Notes under the pieces: generated by a model
The model's database searches: none
Told to the model about the DNA's origin: nothing
What the model saw: the letters and a program-made list of their open reading frames with translations, nothing else
Program-made: the position numbers and the translations under genes
Shown here: positions 10,045 to 21,431 of the stretch, one piece after another
Position numbering within the stretch: the stretch's first letter is position 1
How the letters are laid out: each line of letters starts with the position of its first letter
Source: Antedon mediterranea
Lineage: Eukaryota > Echinodermata > Crinoidea > Comatulida > Antedonidae
Direction of reading: 5' to 3'
Length of the DNA: 60,000 bases
NCBI RefSeq assembly: GCF_964355755.1
Contig: NC_092677.1
Location: 2,735,001-2,795,000, forward strand

Positions 10045-11757
10045 TAGGATCAGGTGCCGTTTTCGGCCACCTCGACTTATATGGACTATACCATTATTAT
10101 GATAGGGGTGTGGTGTATTATGTTTTATGTATAGAAGGGTGTCTATTGAATGGGAAGACAATACAATTGTTCTGTTATGTAACCTACAATACAGAACATC
10201 AAAAACTAGCAAGCATGTACTTTTTATAAGGCATGTTATTATTAGGTACTGTGTTAATGCCAAGATTTTGTAACAATATTAACTATATAAGTAGGTAACT
10301 TACTTACTATATTTATATAAAAACTAAACTAAACACTACAGTACAGTATAATCAAAATTAAAACATATTAAATACTATGTTATGCCTATCTGGATTTAAA
10401 CACAATAAATTTTAGTACAATAGGATTCGAAATTAGAAAATCTTAAATACTACAGTACAATCGGAATCAAAACATATTAAAAACAACTACAGTACAATCG
10501 GAATTAAAACATGTTAAACTACAAAACAACTAAACTAAATATCACAATCGGAATTTAAAAAATCTTAAATACTACAGTACAATCGGAATCAAAACATATT
10601 AAAAACAACTACAGTACAATCGGAATTAAAACATCGATCCTAAATACTAAAATACAATCGGAATTAAAACATGTTAAACTACAAAACAATTAAACTAAAT
10701 ATCACAATTGATTGGAAATAAAAAATCTTAAATACTACATTACAATCGGTTAAATTACCAAAACTCTATAATGTTGTGAAATATGTAAAAGAATGTTGGC
10801 AAATGCATTCTAATCGGCCAAATCCTATCGGTAGATAAATCATATTTTTTATTTGCAAGGGATAAATCCCAACAACATGGATTTGAACCCAAGAACCTGG
10901 AATCGGTAGACGAGTACAATTGAAGATTGATTGACATATAATTTAATGTTTTTTGTTTGTTTTCACCTGATACATTTACATTTAATGCTAAATGTAAAAC
11001 GAATAGTAGATACAGAAACTATGGAGGAATTCCTCCATGCAAAAACAAACTGGTAACAGATTCATTGACATAATTTTATGTTTATTTGTTCTACTGATTA
11101 CCTGATACATTTAATGTTAAATGTAAATAAATGAAACGATTGTAGATACAGAAAGAAAATGGTAACAGGTTCATGGACGACTTAATTATATGTATTTTTG
11201 TTTTACGATGACTCGACAATAGTTGGACTTATAACAATGATTATTCTCTGTACCTTTCTGAGATTATTCGATTTACCGATTATGGCAACAATTTTCTTGA
11301 ACTAAACATAAATAAAACGAAAGAAATAAGGATTGATTTTCGAAAACAAAATTGGTCTGACAGTATACATTAATTAAAGGAATTAAAAGGAAGTAGAGAT
11401 TGTTAACAATTATAAGTATCTGGGAGTAGTGTTCGACTAAAGTTCAATATCCACCTTAGGGAATCCACCTAATATCCATATTAGGGAAGGATACCTACAA
11501 ATTATATAGAAATAAAGAGCCATAATACGGGCCATAATATACTGTATTAACTTGAAAACTGAAATTAATTCTACAGCGTGTAGGGCGTAGTTGTTTTCCC
11601 TTTGTTGCTGAAACATAATGCACTAAACAAAAGAACAAAAGCAGCAGTATTTTAACACATTAGCACACTAAATTAATAAATGGCACACCCCTATTTTCCC
11701 ATCTTTTTATAATGGTATAGTCCATACAAGTCGAGGTGGCCGAAAACGGCACCTGAT
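10045..11757. mobile_element. 1.7-kb TIR element in block A
   Basis: The left end (ATCAGGTGCCGTTTTCGGCC, continuing CACCTCGACTT) is the inverse of the right end at about 11703-11757. TTCTATA flanks both sides and looks like the target duplication. A related copy near 22090 (GTAATCTATAAATAGTTGG) lacks the element and acts as an empty site. The inside is AT-rich with ACAATCGGAATTAAAACAT repeats (10440-10750), a tRNA-like remnant (about 10860-10920, minus) and an RT fragment (11205-11450). Confidence 0.8.
11205..11450 (+). pseudogene. Reverse transcriptase fragment
   Basis: In shifting plus-strand frames one reads DDSTIVGLI, a region resembling INKTKEI-DFRK, and NYKYLGVVFD, the part of a CR1/Jockey-type RT just after motif C. 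The piece corresponds to the segment of the 6113-7300 element near 6660-6920. It has several stops and is copied in block B (about 48650-48890). Confidence 0.6.
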
Positions 11758-12369
11758 TCTATAAATAGTTGGTTTGATATTTAAATAAACTATTAAAAAA
11801 CCGTCATAGAAAGTGGTTTTTAAATATCGTTTGCAGCGGCCTTCCTTACAAATTGATGACACCCTCAACTACGACTTAGGTACATTTAAGCACTGACATC
11901 GAATGCAAGTACTGTACTGTCCTATGCGACGATGGGAATTCAATAGGATGAGAAAACATCCTTTATTGGCATATTATCAAAAAAAATGATTACGATTTAA
12001 ATTATAGAAATAATTTATGTCAAATAAATTTAAACAATAATTAAAGAGCAAATTATTTAACACTATATTTGATATATTATTTATTCATCATTCAAATTTT
12101 TCATAAATAATAACAAGGATATTTATTATTCTGCTCTGGCCTCTATATAGGTCTATATTTTTAGTACTTACTTTACATACATGGTGGGTTCAATTCCATT
12201 AAAAAAAACTTTATTCTCATTATTTATCTTCTATTTAATCTTCTTAATACTAATGTAAAATAATTTTTAACTATTTCATAATTGTTACCTTGATACTAAA
12301 TTTACTATTGAACTGCTTCTCTTTTTTTCTTTCTGCTGGTTTAAATTTTCTAATTATTCACTTGATTAA

Positions 12370-13031
12370 GTACATTTTGTAACTGGAATGCACGTCCATT
12401 CATTCTGTAGTGAATTGCATAATTTAAACCGTATACATATTCTCCAGAAAAAAGCACTTAGAAATATTTGTCATGTTCATTTTATGCATCCTTCTCATCC
12501 ACTTTTTATTTCGACCCAAATATTAAATATTTTTTACCTTTATACGAAACACACTGCTATATTTATGTATCAATATAAACATAATCTATTACCTGATTCA
12601 TTTAATAACTTATTTAGTACATCTGCCTCATTCCATAATTACTCAACTAGAAACAGGTCAAACTACTGTCCACAACTAAAACGCACCAAAGTCGGCCAAC
12701 AATGTATTTCCTACCAAGGAACACACATTTGGAATAATTTAACAGATTATATAAAACAATCCCCCACTTTAAGTTTGTTTAAACAGAGATTAAAGCAATA
12801 TTATAACAATAGAAATATTTAAGTTAAGTAAATCACATTATGTTATTTTGGTTTGTTCTTTTTTGTTTGTACTAATTGTTTAATCTTTTTTGTTAGGGTT
12901 ACATGCTTAAAGCACTCAAAATAAGCACAAGTTGTGCTTATTTTGTATCCCATTCCATTATCATATTATTTGTATTATATTTAAATTATTTTATTTTGAT
13001 TATGGAATAAAAATGTCGATGAATTGAATAT
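12370..13031 (+). mobile_element. L2/CR1-like LINE 3' end with open C-terminal frame
   Basis: A 144-codon open frame (12388-12822) matches the C-terminal part of LINE ORF2 proteins. It has HILQKKALRNIC near the start, then a HPLFISTQILNI segment, LPDSFNN, and the terminal pattern GTHIWNNLTDYIKQSPTLS followed by FKQRLKQYY. The 3' untranslated part ends with AATAAAAATGTCGATGAATTGAAT near 13010-13030. The RT domain is missing, so this is 5'-truncated. In block B the same frame has a nonsense change. Confidence 0.75.
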
Positions 13032-13199
13032 GTATGTAGGCCTATATATAATGAAAGTGAAGTGAAAGTATTACAATACATGATTTTCTATGAAAACACT
13101 GACACACAGTTTGCTGGTAAATCAACTATATCTTAAATATTAAATATTGCATTGTAAATAAATTATTAATGTATACCAAAAGGCTAAGCATGTTAAATG

Positions 13200-13664
13200 A
13201 GTGCCTTGATATATTTTGATAAACGAATACGCAGGACGTTTAATCCTGGGTGGTGAATTTAAAAAAAAACACGCATCCAGCTCATGGAGGTAAAAATATA
13301 TTATACCTCCATGTCCAGCTGAAGTCCATATTGCAGGAACCTTCCCACCGTATATCTGCAGAACTGCACCGACACGCATCTGGTAGGAGAAGGAGGACGT
13401 CATGCATTGTAGTTTTCGGATACACTCGATCCTAAGTGTTGCTATATCGCCTGACGATTGATATTCAACTGTATGAGCTGCAACCATGCAGCGACGGTGT
13501 AGGATCTGTTGCTCAGCATCAGCTGTGTAGTATCCATGGACACTTGCTGGGTACCATCGTTGTCACTCAGCAGGATTGTACGGGATTGTGTCCTGAAATG
13601 TGCTCTGTAATGTTGACTTGTAAAAATGACTTTTATCACAGTAAAAACATTTTAACTATACTAC
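13200..13664 (-). pseudogene. Unrecognised small-protein family, copy in block A (frameshifted)
   Basis: On the minus strand a splice acceptor-like TTTTCCAG ends at 13665, as in the other copies. The frame then encodes SDNDGTQQVSMDTTQLMLSN and RSYTVAAWLQLIQ (within 13442-13639). After a frameshift a second module follows: CMTSSFSYQMRVGAVLQIYG (within 13140-13487). Both modules align in order with the open copies at 17092-17430 and 37834-38250. The first ATG after the acceptor leads to an early stop, so this copy is probably dead. A 31-bp perfect palindrome beginning CATGGAGGT lies near 13283-13313. Confidence 0.55.
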
Positions 13665-13859
13665 CTGGAAAATTCAAGATGGAATGGTGAGATATGTCAT
13701 TTAATATTTTTAACAAATTATAATGTAAAAAATGTATGCCCTGCAAGAAATGATTTTCATCTATTATTTGTTTTTTAAATAGAAACAGTACAGATGAAGG
13801 ATCAACAGGGCCGTAGCCAGGATCTGTCAAGGGGAGTTTGTACACTAAGTATTTGGGTC

Positions 13860-14380
13860 ACTGATCCCCCCCCCCCCCACCCCTAGATGGCCGGAAATGG
13901 TACTCTCGCACATAAACTTCATGGCACCTCTAATTGGCACTACAATGATGATGATACACTATAATTCATAGCCAAACATAAATACTGTAGGTAACCGCAG
14001 AGTTCCATTTTTTTTATGTACGTCGGAAGGAAAAAGGAGAAAACCCCAAAACAAAGACCCATGTTTTAAAATTGTATTTGAATGACAACACACCAGGCTA
14101 ATAATTTTCAGAAGTTTGTGTGCGAAATAATCAAGGGTCTTCTTTTTGTACACATCCTATATGGGTGCATACAAAACGAAGACCCAAAAACGAAGACCCA
14201 TGTTTTTTAACTTTTATTTGAATGATAACGCACCAGGCTAACACAATATCACAATCTCGAACTTATTCAGACATTTGTTTGCGAGACAATCAAGGGGTAG
14301 TCTTCGATGTGTACACATCCTATAATGCAATAATGGGTGCATACAAATAAAAGACCGTTTTTTAAAATGCTAAATGAATG
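13860..14380. repeat. GAAGACCC-containing tandem repeats
   Basis: About two and a half units of 150-170 bp share CGAAGACCCATGTTTT, TTTGAATGA-AACACACCAGG and GTACACATCCTATA. The array recurs at 51390-51720 with diverged spacing. A C13 run lies at 13867-13879. No gene is seen. Confidence 0.5.
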
Positions 14381-14435
14381 ACTAGCTGTGTATCTGTCCT
14401 TGGTCATTGAGGAATTGATATGCTTGAATCCGTTT

Positions 14436-14655
14436 AACTCTGATGCAGTTTTCCTACTTTATTGTTGGAGTAGAATGATTATCCAGATCCAGAACTTCCG
14501 AAATAAAAATGGATCGTTCCATTTATATTATTTTGTCTATTTTGTGCTTTCTTATATATATTTTTTGTTGGACGCACCTTCAAAATGTGAAGTGTGCCAC
14601 TGTTACAAAAGTGAAGTTCCGAAATAAATTATTATTATTATTATAAATTATTATT
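14436..14655 (+). mobile_element. Probable LINE 3' end with TTA tail
   Basis: Sequence unique to this side of the block ends in CCGAAATAAATTATTATTATTAT, the kind of short-repeat tail left by CR1-like retrotransposition. No protein similarity is visible. Confidence 0.35.
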
Positions 14656-15949
14656 ATCATCGATAGATGGTTATTCGAAATACTATTAGGCTACCTCTAG
14701 AGTATATTCTGATCAAATAAACATTACCAGTAATTAATATAATGTAATGGTTTATAAATGGAGTACATGGGGGCTAACTTTACAGCATAAAAGATCGAAA
14801 CTGATAATTACAGTATAAATCCCCTCTTCGTATGAATAAAATGGTTTGGTTTGTTTGCTGAAAATCAGGCCGGCCGGCAGTGAGTGAGTGGGCGGAGCGA
14901 CTGAAATTTTGTCAGTGGTAACCATGGGTAACTAACAAGTGTATTGTATTCCGTCAAAAACCCGGAAATATGTTTTTAACCAGAATATTTCTTACAAAAA
15001 CGCTGCTTGCTTATTGTTATTGCTATGGTTAAAAACAACTGCATAGGCCTATAGAGATAAAGATAAAGGGGTACATTAAGGGTCTTTAACATTTGTTGTT
15101 GACACTCCGGATAATGTACTGTGCTTGCCATAATTATTTTTGTTTAATTTAATTAACTTTGATTAGTAGCCCACTGACAGTTATTCATTGTAATTTGTTG
15201 ATTTAATATTTCTTCTTACAACAATTCACTTTACCTGATGTGCTATGCCCAAAAATTGTTTTAAGGCAGATTTAAAACTATTGATTTTTATTTTACCTAG
15301 GCCTACAGTAGCCATGCGTAGGCCTATCAATAATAATTGTTTATTAAAAATATCGATGCTATATTCTGCTTTTTTTGTGCTACCTACGGTGAATTTGGCA
15401 GTGGCTGACTCTGACTGCCTTTGGCCACCTTTTTATTGAGTGGTAAATTATTAAAAATGTATTATATATAAACATTTTAAAATGTTTTAACAAAATATTC
15501 TTTATCTTGTAATTATATGGAAGACATAATATTGTGTTAAGCCTGGTCACGTTGGACTTAATTGGACAAATTAACCGAGTCGCCGAAAAGTGAGTGAAAA
15601 GAGGGTTAAATAACCAAGTTCGATGACTAATTTAGACGACCACTGCTTGTAGAATATTGAAAAGTCAAATCCTTACGTGTGACTCATGTGAGTCAATAAA
15701 CTTCGGTAAAATTACTGCGTGAAATTATCCTAGTATACTAAGATCAAATTTCCGATTAGGTAAGTCATCTATACGTTTATATTTAATCTGATTGGTCAGT
15801 TCAACCATCTTGTTGATTCCCTCTCCATGAAGAATCACTTTTTGAACTGCGATAATATTGGGGTTTGCGATCGGCTTAATATCGTTGAACGTACTTCCGT
15901 CGTCGGCGTCGGCGACCGACCGAGAACGACGTCCATCTTTTTTTTATAT
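14656..15949. other. No gene recognised
   Basis: AT-rich DNA with one box shared with family F in inverse orientation (TTACAAAAACGCTGCTTGCT near 14993). A GGTAACCATGGGTAAC sequence at 14919 resembles an RFX X-box. I see no conserved coding segment here. Confidence 0.5.
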
Positions 15950-17619
15950 AATTAAAGTGACATATTTATTATCGCGTTCATAGACCAAAATTAAACACTG
16001 TACGCATGACCTTCAGGTGATAGGATACTATACATACAATTTCTATGAGGCCTGGGTTTCCTATATTTGCTACGTGATACGCATCATTAACACAATCAGG
16101 AACGCACCTCGATTCATTACAAACAATTCAACTAACTTTTTTGCTGTTAGGATTGCGACAAACTGCAACTGCTAAACAATCACACACCCAAGTCATATCT
16201 AATTTAATTTATTTTCATAATATAATATATTTTAATACACTTTTAATAAGAATTCCAAAATTCTACATACATAGTTGTTTCATTTTTTGTAATATACACA
16301 CTTAAGTTATAATGGTTATCTATAGGATAAAGTTAACTTTGCATATGAAATTATAAACCAAATATCTATCGATCAATCAATATATATGGTATATCATTTT
16401 CATAATATAAATTTACATAATCATTTTAATTGCAAGTTCAAGTTTATTTAAAGCCTGTTTTCTTAATCTATATCACTATATGTAATAAAAAAATAACGAT
16501 TGACATACTGTATAAACACTTAACATTGTATCCAGCCAGTGAAGTTTATAATCGAGATGCAGATAGTACATATTTGCATTGCATAACCATTAAGTCTACA
16601 AATCATATAAATGTTTGGCTTGTTTAAATATTGGTATATTCGTCACTAGATCCTTTTATTTTACAATTTTTATTAATTTCATTGCTGATAAAATAAATAA
16701 CTAATCATAGATTACAATTTTTACTAAATTTTGTATTGGAAATTTGCCTTGATTAAGTATTTCCCAACCCCATTTTCATCCATCTTCAATTGGCACTGTG
16801 CCAAAATGTTTTGAATCTGCCCCTGTGGTACTTGCTACTACAGTCTTTCTTCATATTCAATAGATTGCATATAGTACAGTAAATAAAGTAAACAAATAAG
16901 CATGTTAAATGAGTGCATTTCCAGTAATTATATTGATAATGAATTGTCTGTGTAAATGCTACATTTAATTCTGGAATATGTTATACTATTTTAATTTCAA
17001 ACCTAAATATTTTTACTTGAATGAAAGATTAGTAAAACCGTTAACCAATTTAAATCTGAATTGAGAATTTTTCATTGAACATTCATGTAAATTAATAGCT
17101 TCGGAAGTAATACAGGTAAAGAATTTTAAAGCGACGTGGGTTGATCTGCAGATTGGAGTAGAGGGTTGTCATGCAGTAGTAGTTTGCGACCACACTCGTA
17201 ACTGTTGCCATCGACTGTATGCGCCGGTATCCTGCGACCACATTGTAGGATCTGTTTGATAGCATCAGTTGCGCTGTAACCATGAAAACCTGCTGGATGT
17301 TATTGCCATCCCTGTCACAAAGAACCATCGTACAATATCCTACACTGAAAAATGCTCCGTAACCTTGAAACTGTACTTTTATTGCATTGAAAGACCTTTG
17401 GAAAGTAGGTCTACATCGATTAGCCTCCATTTTACCTGAAAAATTCAAAAGCATATGGAATGATGAGATATATCACTTAATACTTTACAGAGTAACAATA
17501 GTTAAGACAGATAAGATGTGCCTTAATGAACTATAATGTAAAAAATGTATGCTCCACAAGGAATGATTTTCTTCTATTATTTAAAGATAATAGTTAAGAT
17601 ATAATAATATTCTTTTTTT
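15950..17619. repeat. Block E, copy 1
   Basis: Shared landmarks with 35380-38400 and 52555-54050 appear in the same order: CGCGTTCATAGACC, GAGGCCTGGGTTTCC, CACTGTGCCAAAATGTT, TTAGATTGCATATA-type boxes, GTTAAATGAGTG and then the minus-strand small-protein exon. Outside that exon the block is AT-rich and not coding. Confidence 0.75.
17092..17430 (-). CDS. Unrecognised small-protein family member, open copy (112 aa)
   Basis: I do not recognise this protein. The frame is open for 112 codons from ATG 17430 to TAA 17092. I chose this start because a splice acceptor-like TTGAATTTTTCAG ends at 17436 and the ATG lies five bases into the exon; the 54039 copy has exactly the same spacing. An ATG at 17454 in frame lies in the presumed intron. 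Visible features are an N-terminal segment FNAIKVQFQGYGAFFSVGY, the family core DRDGNNIQQVFMVTAQLMLS followed by NRSYNVVAGYRRIQ, and a shortened second module beginning NYYCMTTLYSNLQ. No signal peptide or membrane segment is evident. Upstream (to the right) a SINE starts within 190 bp. It could be a host gene family or part of an unknown mobile element. Confidence 0.45.
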   Translation of the reverse strand: MEANRCRPTFQRSFNAIKVQFQGYGAFFSVGYCTMVLCDRDGNNIQQVFMVTAQLMLSNRSYNVVAGYRRIQSMATVTSVVANYYCMTTLYSNLQINPRRFKILYLYYFRSY

Positions 17620-17875
17620 ATATGACGCTTATTGCACAATGCTTTTAAGCGCTTCACATTATTACCCCCATCATTTTTTTGGGGATCAAACATGTATGGA
17701 AACACACTCCCATAATGTTGTGTCTTGATCTAAACGGGTACCCATTTATACACCTGGATGGAGAGAGGCAAACAAAGTATCTTGCCTAAAGGATACAAGC
17801 AATGAAGCAGAGTTGGATTCGAACCACGATCTCACGATCAGTAGTCAAACGTCAAACACACTGCGCCACACGCCC
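17620..17875 (-). mobile_element. tRNA-derived SINE, near full length
   Basis: Minus strand: a tRNA-like head with GTGGCGCAGTG (A box region) and GGTTCGAATCC (B box), then the body with GGCAAGATACTTTG, CCTCTCTCC and GTATAAATGGGTACC, ending with GAAGCGCTTAAAAGC and CAATAAGCG. It is the most complete of three copies in the window (2015-2200, 38410-38655). Confidence 0.8.
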
Positions 17876-18200
17876 TTATATATTGTGCCACTGAAAAACT
17901 AATTAAACATTTTTTGGTTGAATATACCATTTTATGTCACATAATAGTTATCCACTTTGACCAATAATTGGATAAAAAAAAATGTAATTTAAAGTAAAAA
18001 ATAGTCAAATATGCTGGAGGCCAAGTAACGATTTATATGGTCATTTTTAAAGTAAAAACATTATTTTTTTTCGTTTTTTTTTTCTATGATAGTGAATAAC
18101 TTTATTAAAATTACAAAATAACCTATATTCATCAAAGTTTGATTTATTAATCTTTATTATTCATTCTTTAAATAATTGTTATTAGTTAAAAAAGACACAG
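17876..18200. repeat. Partial block D, copy 3
   Basis: After the SINE the sequence follows block D (TGAATATACCATTTTATGTC and TATTCATTCTTTAAATAATTG), then diverges. It directly adjoins block E1, as block D copy 2 adjoins block E2. Confidence 0.65.
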
Positions 18201-18270
18201 TACAGCAGACCTCCCAACTTGGAAAAATTAGTTTGAACAATACATCAAACCATAGAGGGCGCTATTATTT

Positions 18271-18309
18271 GATTACATGCAGAGCCATATATATGGCTCT
18301 GATTACATG
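18271..18309. repeat. 20-bp palindrome between 9-bp direct repeats
   Basis: AGAGCCATATATATGGCTCT (18281-18300) is a perfect palindrome. GATTACATG occurs immediately on both sides (18271-18279 and 18301-18309), with one extra C. Confidence 0.8.
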
Positions 18310-18854
18310 AATTTATTAGTTTAGATATAATATGTTGTTAATACCCATTTACAACGAATACCCTTTTCGCCGTGGCTAAAGATAGTAGGGCCTACGGTAC
18401 CGTATCCATACTTCTATAAACTAAAGGTATGGTAATTATAGCTTCCGTTTGCTAAAGGTACGGTAAAATTGAATTCCTAAAACTCGTTCCTAAATATAAA
18501 ACTCGTTTAGTTTTAGTATGGATAGCGGTACCGTATCTTTAGCCATATTAATGTAAATCGCCGTAAATTTGTGTCAACGTGTTAGGAAACGTTAAAAAGT
18601 CTAAAATAATAAAGAAAATTTAATGAAAGACAGTTGTTTGTACAAAATTTTAAAAAAGCGTACGGTTCCTAATAGACTTTCCCCAAGTCTGCATTGTCTT
18701 TTTTATTTCATTCATACATTCATCTTTTTTATTTATTTTTCGATTCGATTTTTGTCTGAAAGTAGGCCTATACGTATGAAACGGTGTGCCAAAATAGTTA
18801 GCTTTACTAATATTTTTAAGTCAAAACTTCCTAAGTTCCTAAGATCTTGGCAAG

Positions 18855-18946
18855 AATTATCAACCAGCCAAAATGGTAGAGTAGATAAAATAGCGCAAGA
18901 TTCTTGCAAGATTTTTTATCCATACCATTTTGGCTGGTTGATAATT
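18855..18946. repeat. 92-nt foldback hairpin
   Basis: The arm AATTATCAACCAGCCAAAAT, continued GGTA, is perfectly complementary to the other end. Further in, GATAAAA pairs with TTTTATC, leaving a loop of about 20 nt. Confidence 0.75.
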
Positions 18947-18949
18947 CCC

Positions 18950-19490
18950 AAACTATTTTATCTGAGATCTTGGTGTTCTCTGCTGCAGAAACAGTGCAAA
19001 CACACACATAGACATCCCATGGAATTTGGAAATCATTGATTGATTGATTGATTGATCGACTCTCTTTCTAGCTCTCTTCGCTCTGCTGCTGATCGGAATG
19101 AGTACCCTACGGCCTAGAATTACTATATTTTTCGTATCATTATTGACAAGTTGGATCCATTTTTTGGATTGTAATTCATTTAGAAGGTTATGTCTGTTAA
19201 ACAATTCTTTATTGCCCTCTACTACAGGCTACCTAGGCCTAGGCTATATATTATTACTACTTTCTATAAGCCTCTACTCCAGGCGGTTCAGGGACGATTC
19301 GTCCCTGAGACGATTCGGCCCGGGACTATTCGGCCCACTTTTGGTGGGACGATTCGGCCCACTTTTGGGCCGAAACATCCCACTTTGTGGGCCGAAACGT
19401 CTCACTTTAGACCAAATTCATATTAATTTTTTTGGGTATTTATCAAGGTATAGTAAAAAAAAGTTGTCCACTTCAAATTTTGATGAGGGG
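18950..19490. repeat. Repeat family F, copy 2, with GGGACGATTCGGCCC cluster
   Basis: TGAGATCTTGGTGTTCT to TACAGGCTACCTAGGCC matches family F copy 1 at 5530-5800. It is followed by a cluster of five or six GGGACGATTCGGCCC-type motifs in both orientations (19288-19405) and then AAGTTGTCCACTTCAAATTT, shared with 6087. No gene is seen. Confidence 0.6.
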
Positions 19491-19579
19491 GAGGGGGAAA
19501 CGGACATTTTCAGAGGGTGCGGTTGAAAGGGTAAAAATGGCTGAGGTTTTAGGCCGAGACTTGAAATTTGGAAGTATAA

Positions 19580-20230
19580 ATAAGTACAATTTAGGATGTG
19601 TGTTATCCCCACTTTTATTTTCAATAATAATAGTGATTTAAGATGTAACATTATCAAGTTTGCGGATGACATGTGTTTGACTGGTCTTATTACAGGAGGG
19701 GATGAATTTGTATATAGAGAAGAAGTAACAAGGGTTTTAGATTGGTGTAATACTAATTATTTGTGTATTCTAAAAAAACCAAAGAGCTTATATTTGACTT
19801 CAGAAAAAATGTTAATCACATTCCACTTGTTATTGACGGAAATTATGTTGAAAATCCAGAGTCTCATAAATATTTATGGGTTTGGATAGATACGAATCTA
19901 AGTTGGGATACACATACGTGCAAAGTGTATGCTAAAGGTGTTCAACGACTGAAGTTGAAAACAATATAATATAGGCCGTGATTCTTTATTTCTTTTTTAT
20001 CAAAGTGTTATTCAATCTGTTTTAAGCTTTTGCTGTGTTACTTGGGTAAATGGTCTAACAAAGAAAAATTTGTGTAAGTTAAACAGAATAGTTAGGAATG
20101 CAAGCAAAATTACTAGTGTCGAAATTAAAGGTATCACACAAATGTGTAATGATGGAATGATATCTAAATGAAATAGTATTTTAGCTGATGAATCTGATAT
20201 TCTCAACAATAAGTTAAAACAATTTCAGTA
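19580..20230 (+). mobile_element. Non-LTR retrotransposon RT fragment, decayed
   Basis: Plus-strand frames with two or more shifts encode LGCVLSPLLFS, then NIIKFADDMCLTGLITGG (motif C, FADD), VLDWCNTNYLCI, KELIFDFRKN, a KYL-W box and the following region LFYQSVIQSVLSFCCVTW with KLNRIVRNASKI. It is the same superfamily as the element at 6113-7300 but a different copy, and runs in the opposite direction. The region upstream of motif B is missing. Confidence 0.75.
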
Positions 20231-20279
20231 AAAACAAATTGCATTTTTTGATGTATGACTCAATTTGTTTCATTGATTT

Positions 20280-21431
20280 TAAATGTTCTTGTCAGGTACC
20301 TATCAAAGTAGACTTGCCCCAAGTCTGTATTATCTTTTTTAAAAATTTATTTGTTTTTATTTCGACCGCGATTTTTGTCTGAAAATACAAACTTGTGAAA
20401 CACGTATATAAATCGATTTGCAGACCGCAAACATCCGATACGAATGACGTAGGTTATGATACCGTATTTGGCTATATGGGGCGGGCGGTATGTAAATATG
20501 GATTTCGAATCAACCAATGATCATTTTGTTTCAAAATGAAAAAGATCGAGTACGGACAGTGCTGAATGTACGATCGAGACTGTTGAAATATACTAAATCG
20601 TAATGCCAAGTTGTTTTGTTTATTAATTGTTTAGTCCTTGGCCTAGGCCTCTTTCGTAGGTCCTACTCAACTCGCACGTATGACCTGCCAAATAAAACGC
20701 CAATAAAGTAGGCTGCGCCTACATACCACCGGCACACGACAGGGCTACACCACCACACAGAACAGGACAGGGTCTGGGTGGAAATTAAATCAAAATTATC
20801 TCCGCGTAATAAATGATCCATTCAATGTTTGATTTGCGAAGAAGCTAGCCTATCATATCAAGACGAGTTTTCATGTTCTTGGGAAAAATCCCATCAAATG
20901 TTTACCAGACTACTAGGCATATAAAATAATTTCTAGCCTTCAGAAACGTTCATAAATGTACCCAAGTACACGTTGTCTAAACGTAACATAGCGCCGAGTC
21001 TTTGAAATTCTGAAATATGAATATTAAAACGGTGTACGAGTGAGTAGCCAATCGCATGCAGCTGAAACTAGTCAACCGGATAATCGTATGCACCAAGAAT
21101 TCTTGGTGTCAAACCACGTGACTTGTGCGTGTTTTCCCAGACGGAGTATCCAAAATCAAGTAGTATACGTATGAAACGCCATATGCACATTTCCTAGGGG
21201 TGGAGACTTATATATTTTGTTTCATAGTCCGGGGACTAGGCCCATTAAGCAGCTATATTTAACATAATGAAATTCTTACCTGGGGTTTCGATCTTGTGAT
21301 TGTGTCGGTAGTGGAAGAGGTCGTAATAAACGGAGGCACCAGAACCTGTTGTAGGAGAAGTATGTAGTATGTTGACGCGAAAAGAAATCAGAAACATATC
21401 TACATGAATTGATTAAATAAATATATATATA
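20280..21431. other. No gene recognised
   Basis: Mostly unique-looking DNA. A 120-bp segment at about 20300-20400 (CCCCAAGTCTG and GATTTTTGTCTGAAA) recurs at 18675-18790, either side of the RT fragment. I see no splice-compatible conserved coding exon. Confidence 0.45.

Larger units (their letters stand above)
7335..14435. repeat. Block A (duplicate of block B, 41535-51777)
   Basis: Sequence from TTTTAAAGGGTAAATAAAG to CTTGAATCCGTTT is repeated in the same orientation in block B at high identity. The copies differ by nested insertions: 8459-10040 is present only in A, and 42567-47542 only in B. Small differences include one extra unit in the ACAATCGGAA repeats near 10440-10500 in A. Part of the block also recurs at about 21880-22720. 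Inside are a 1.7-kb TIR element, an RT fragment, a LINE 3' end and a decayed small-family exon. The stretch 7370-8440 is AT-rich with no recognisable gene. Confidence 0.85.

Noticed and set aside
12388-12822. Possible host gene with a 144-codon open frame
   Set aside because: The residue pattern is that of a LINE ORF2 C-terminus and it is followed by a LINE 3' tail.
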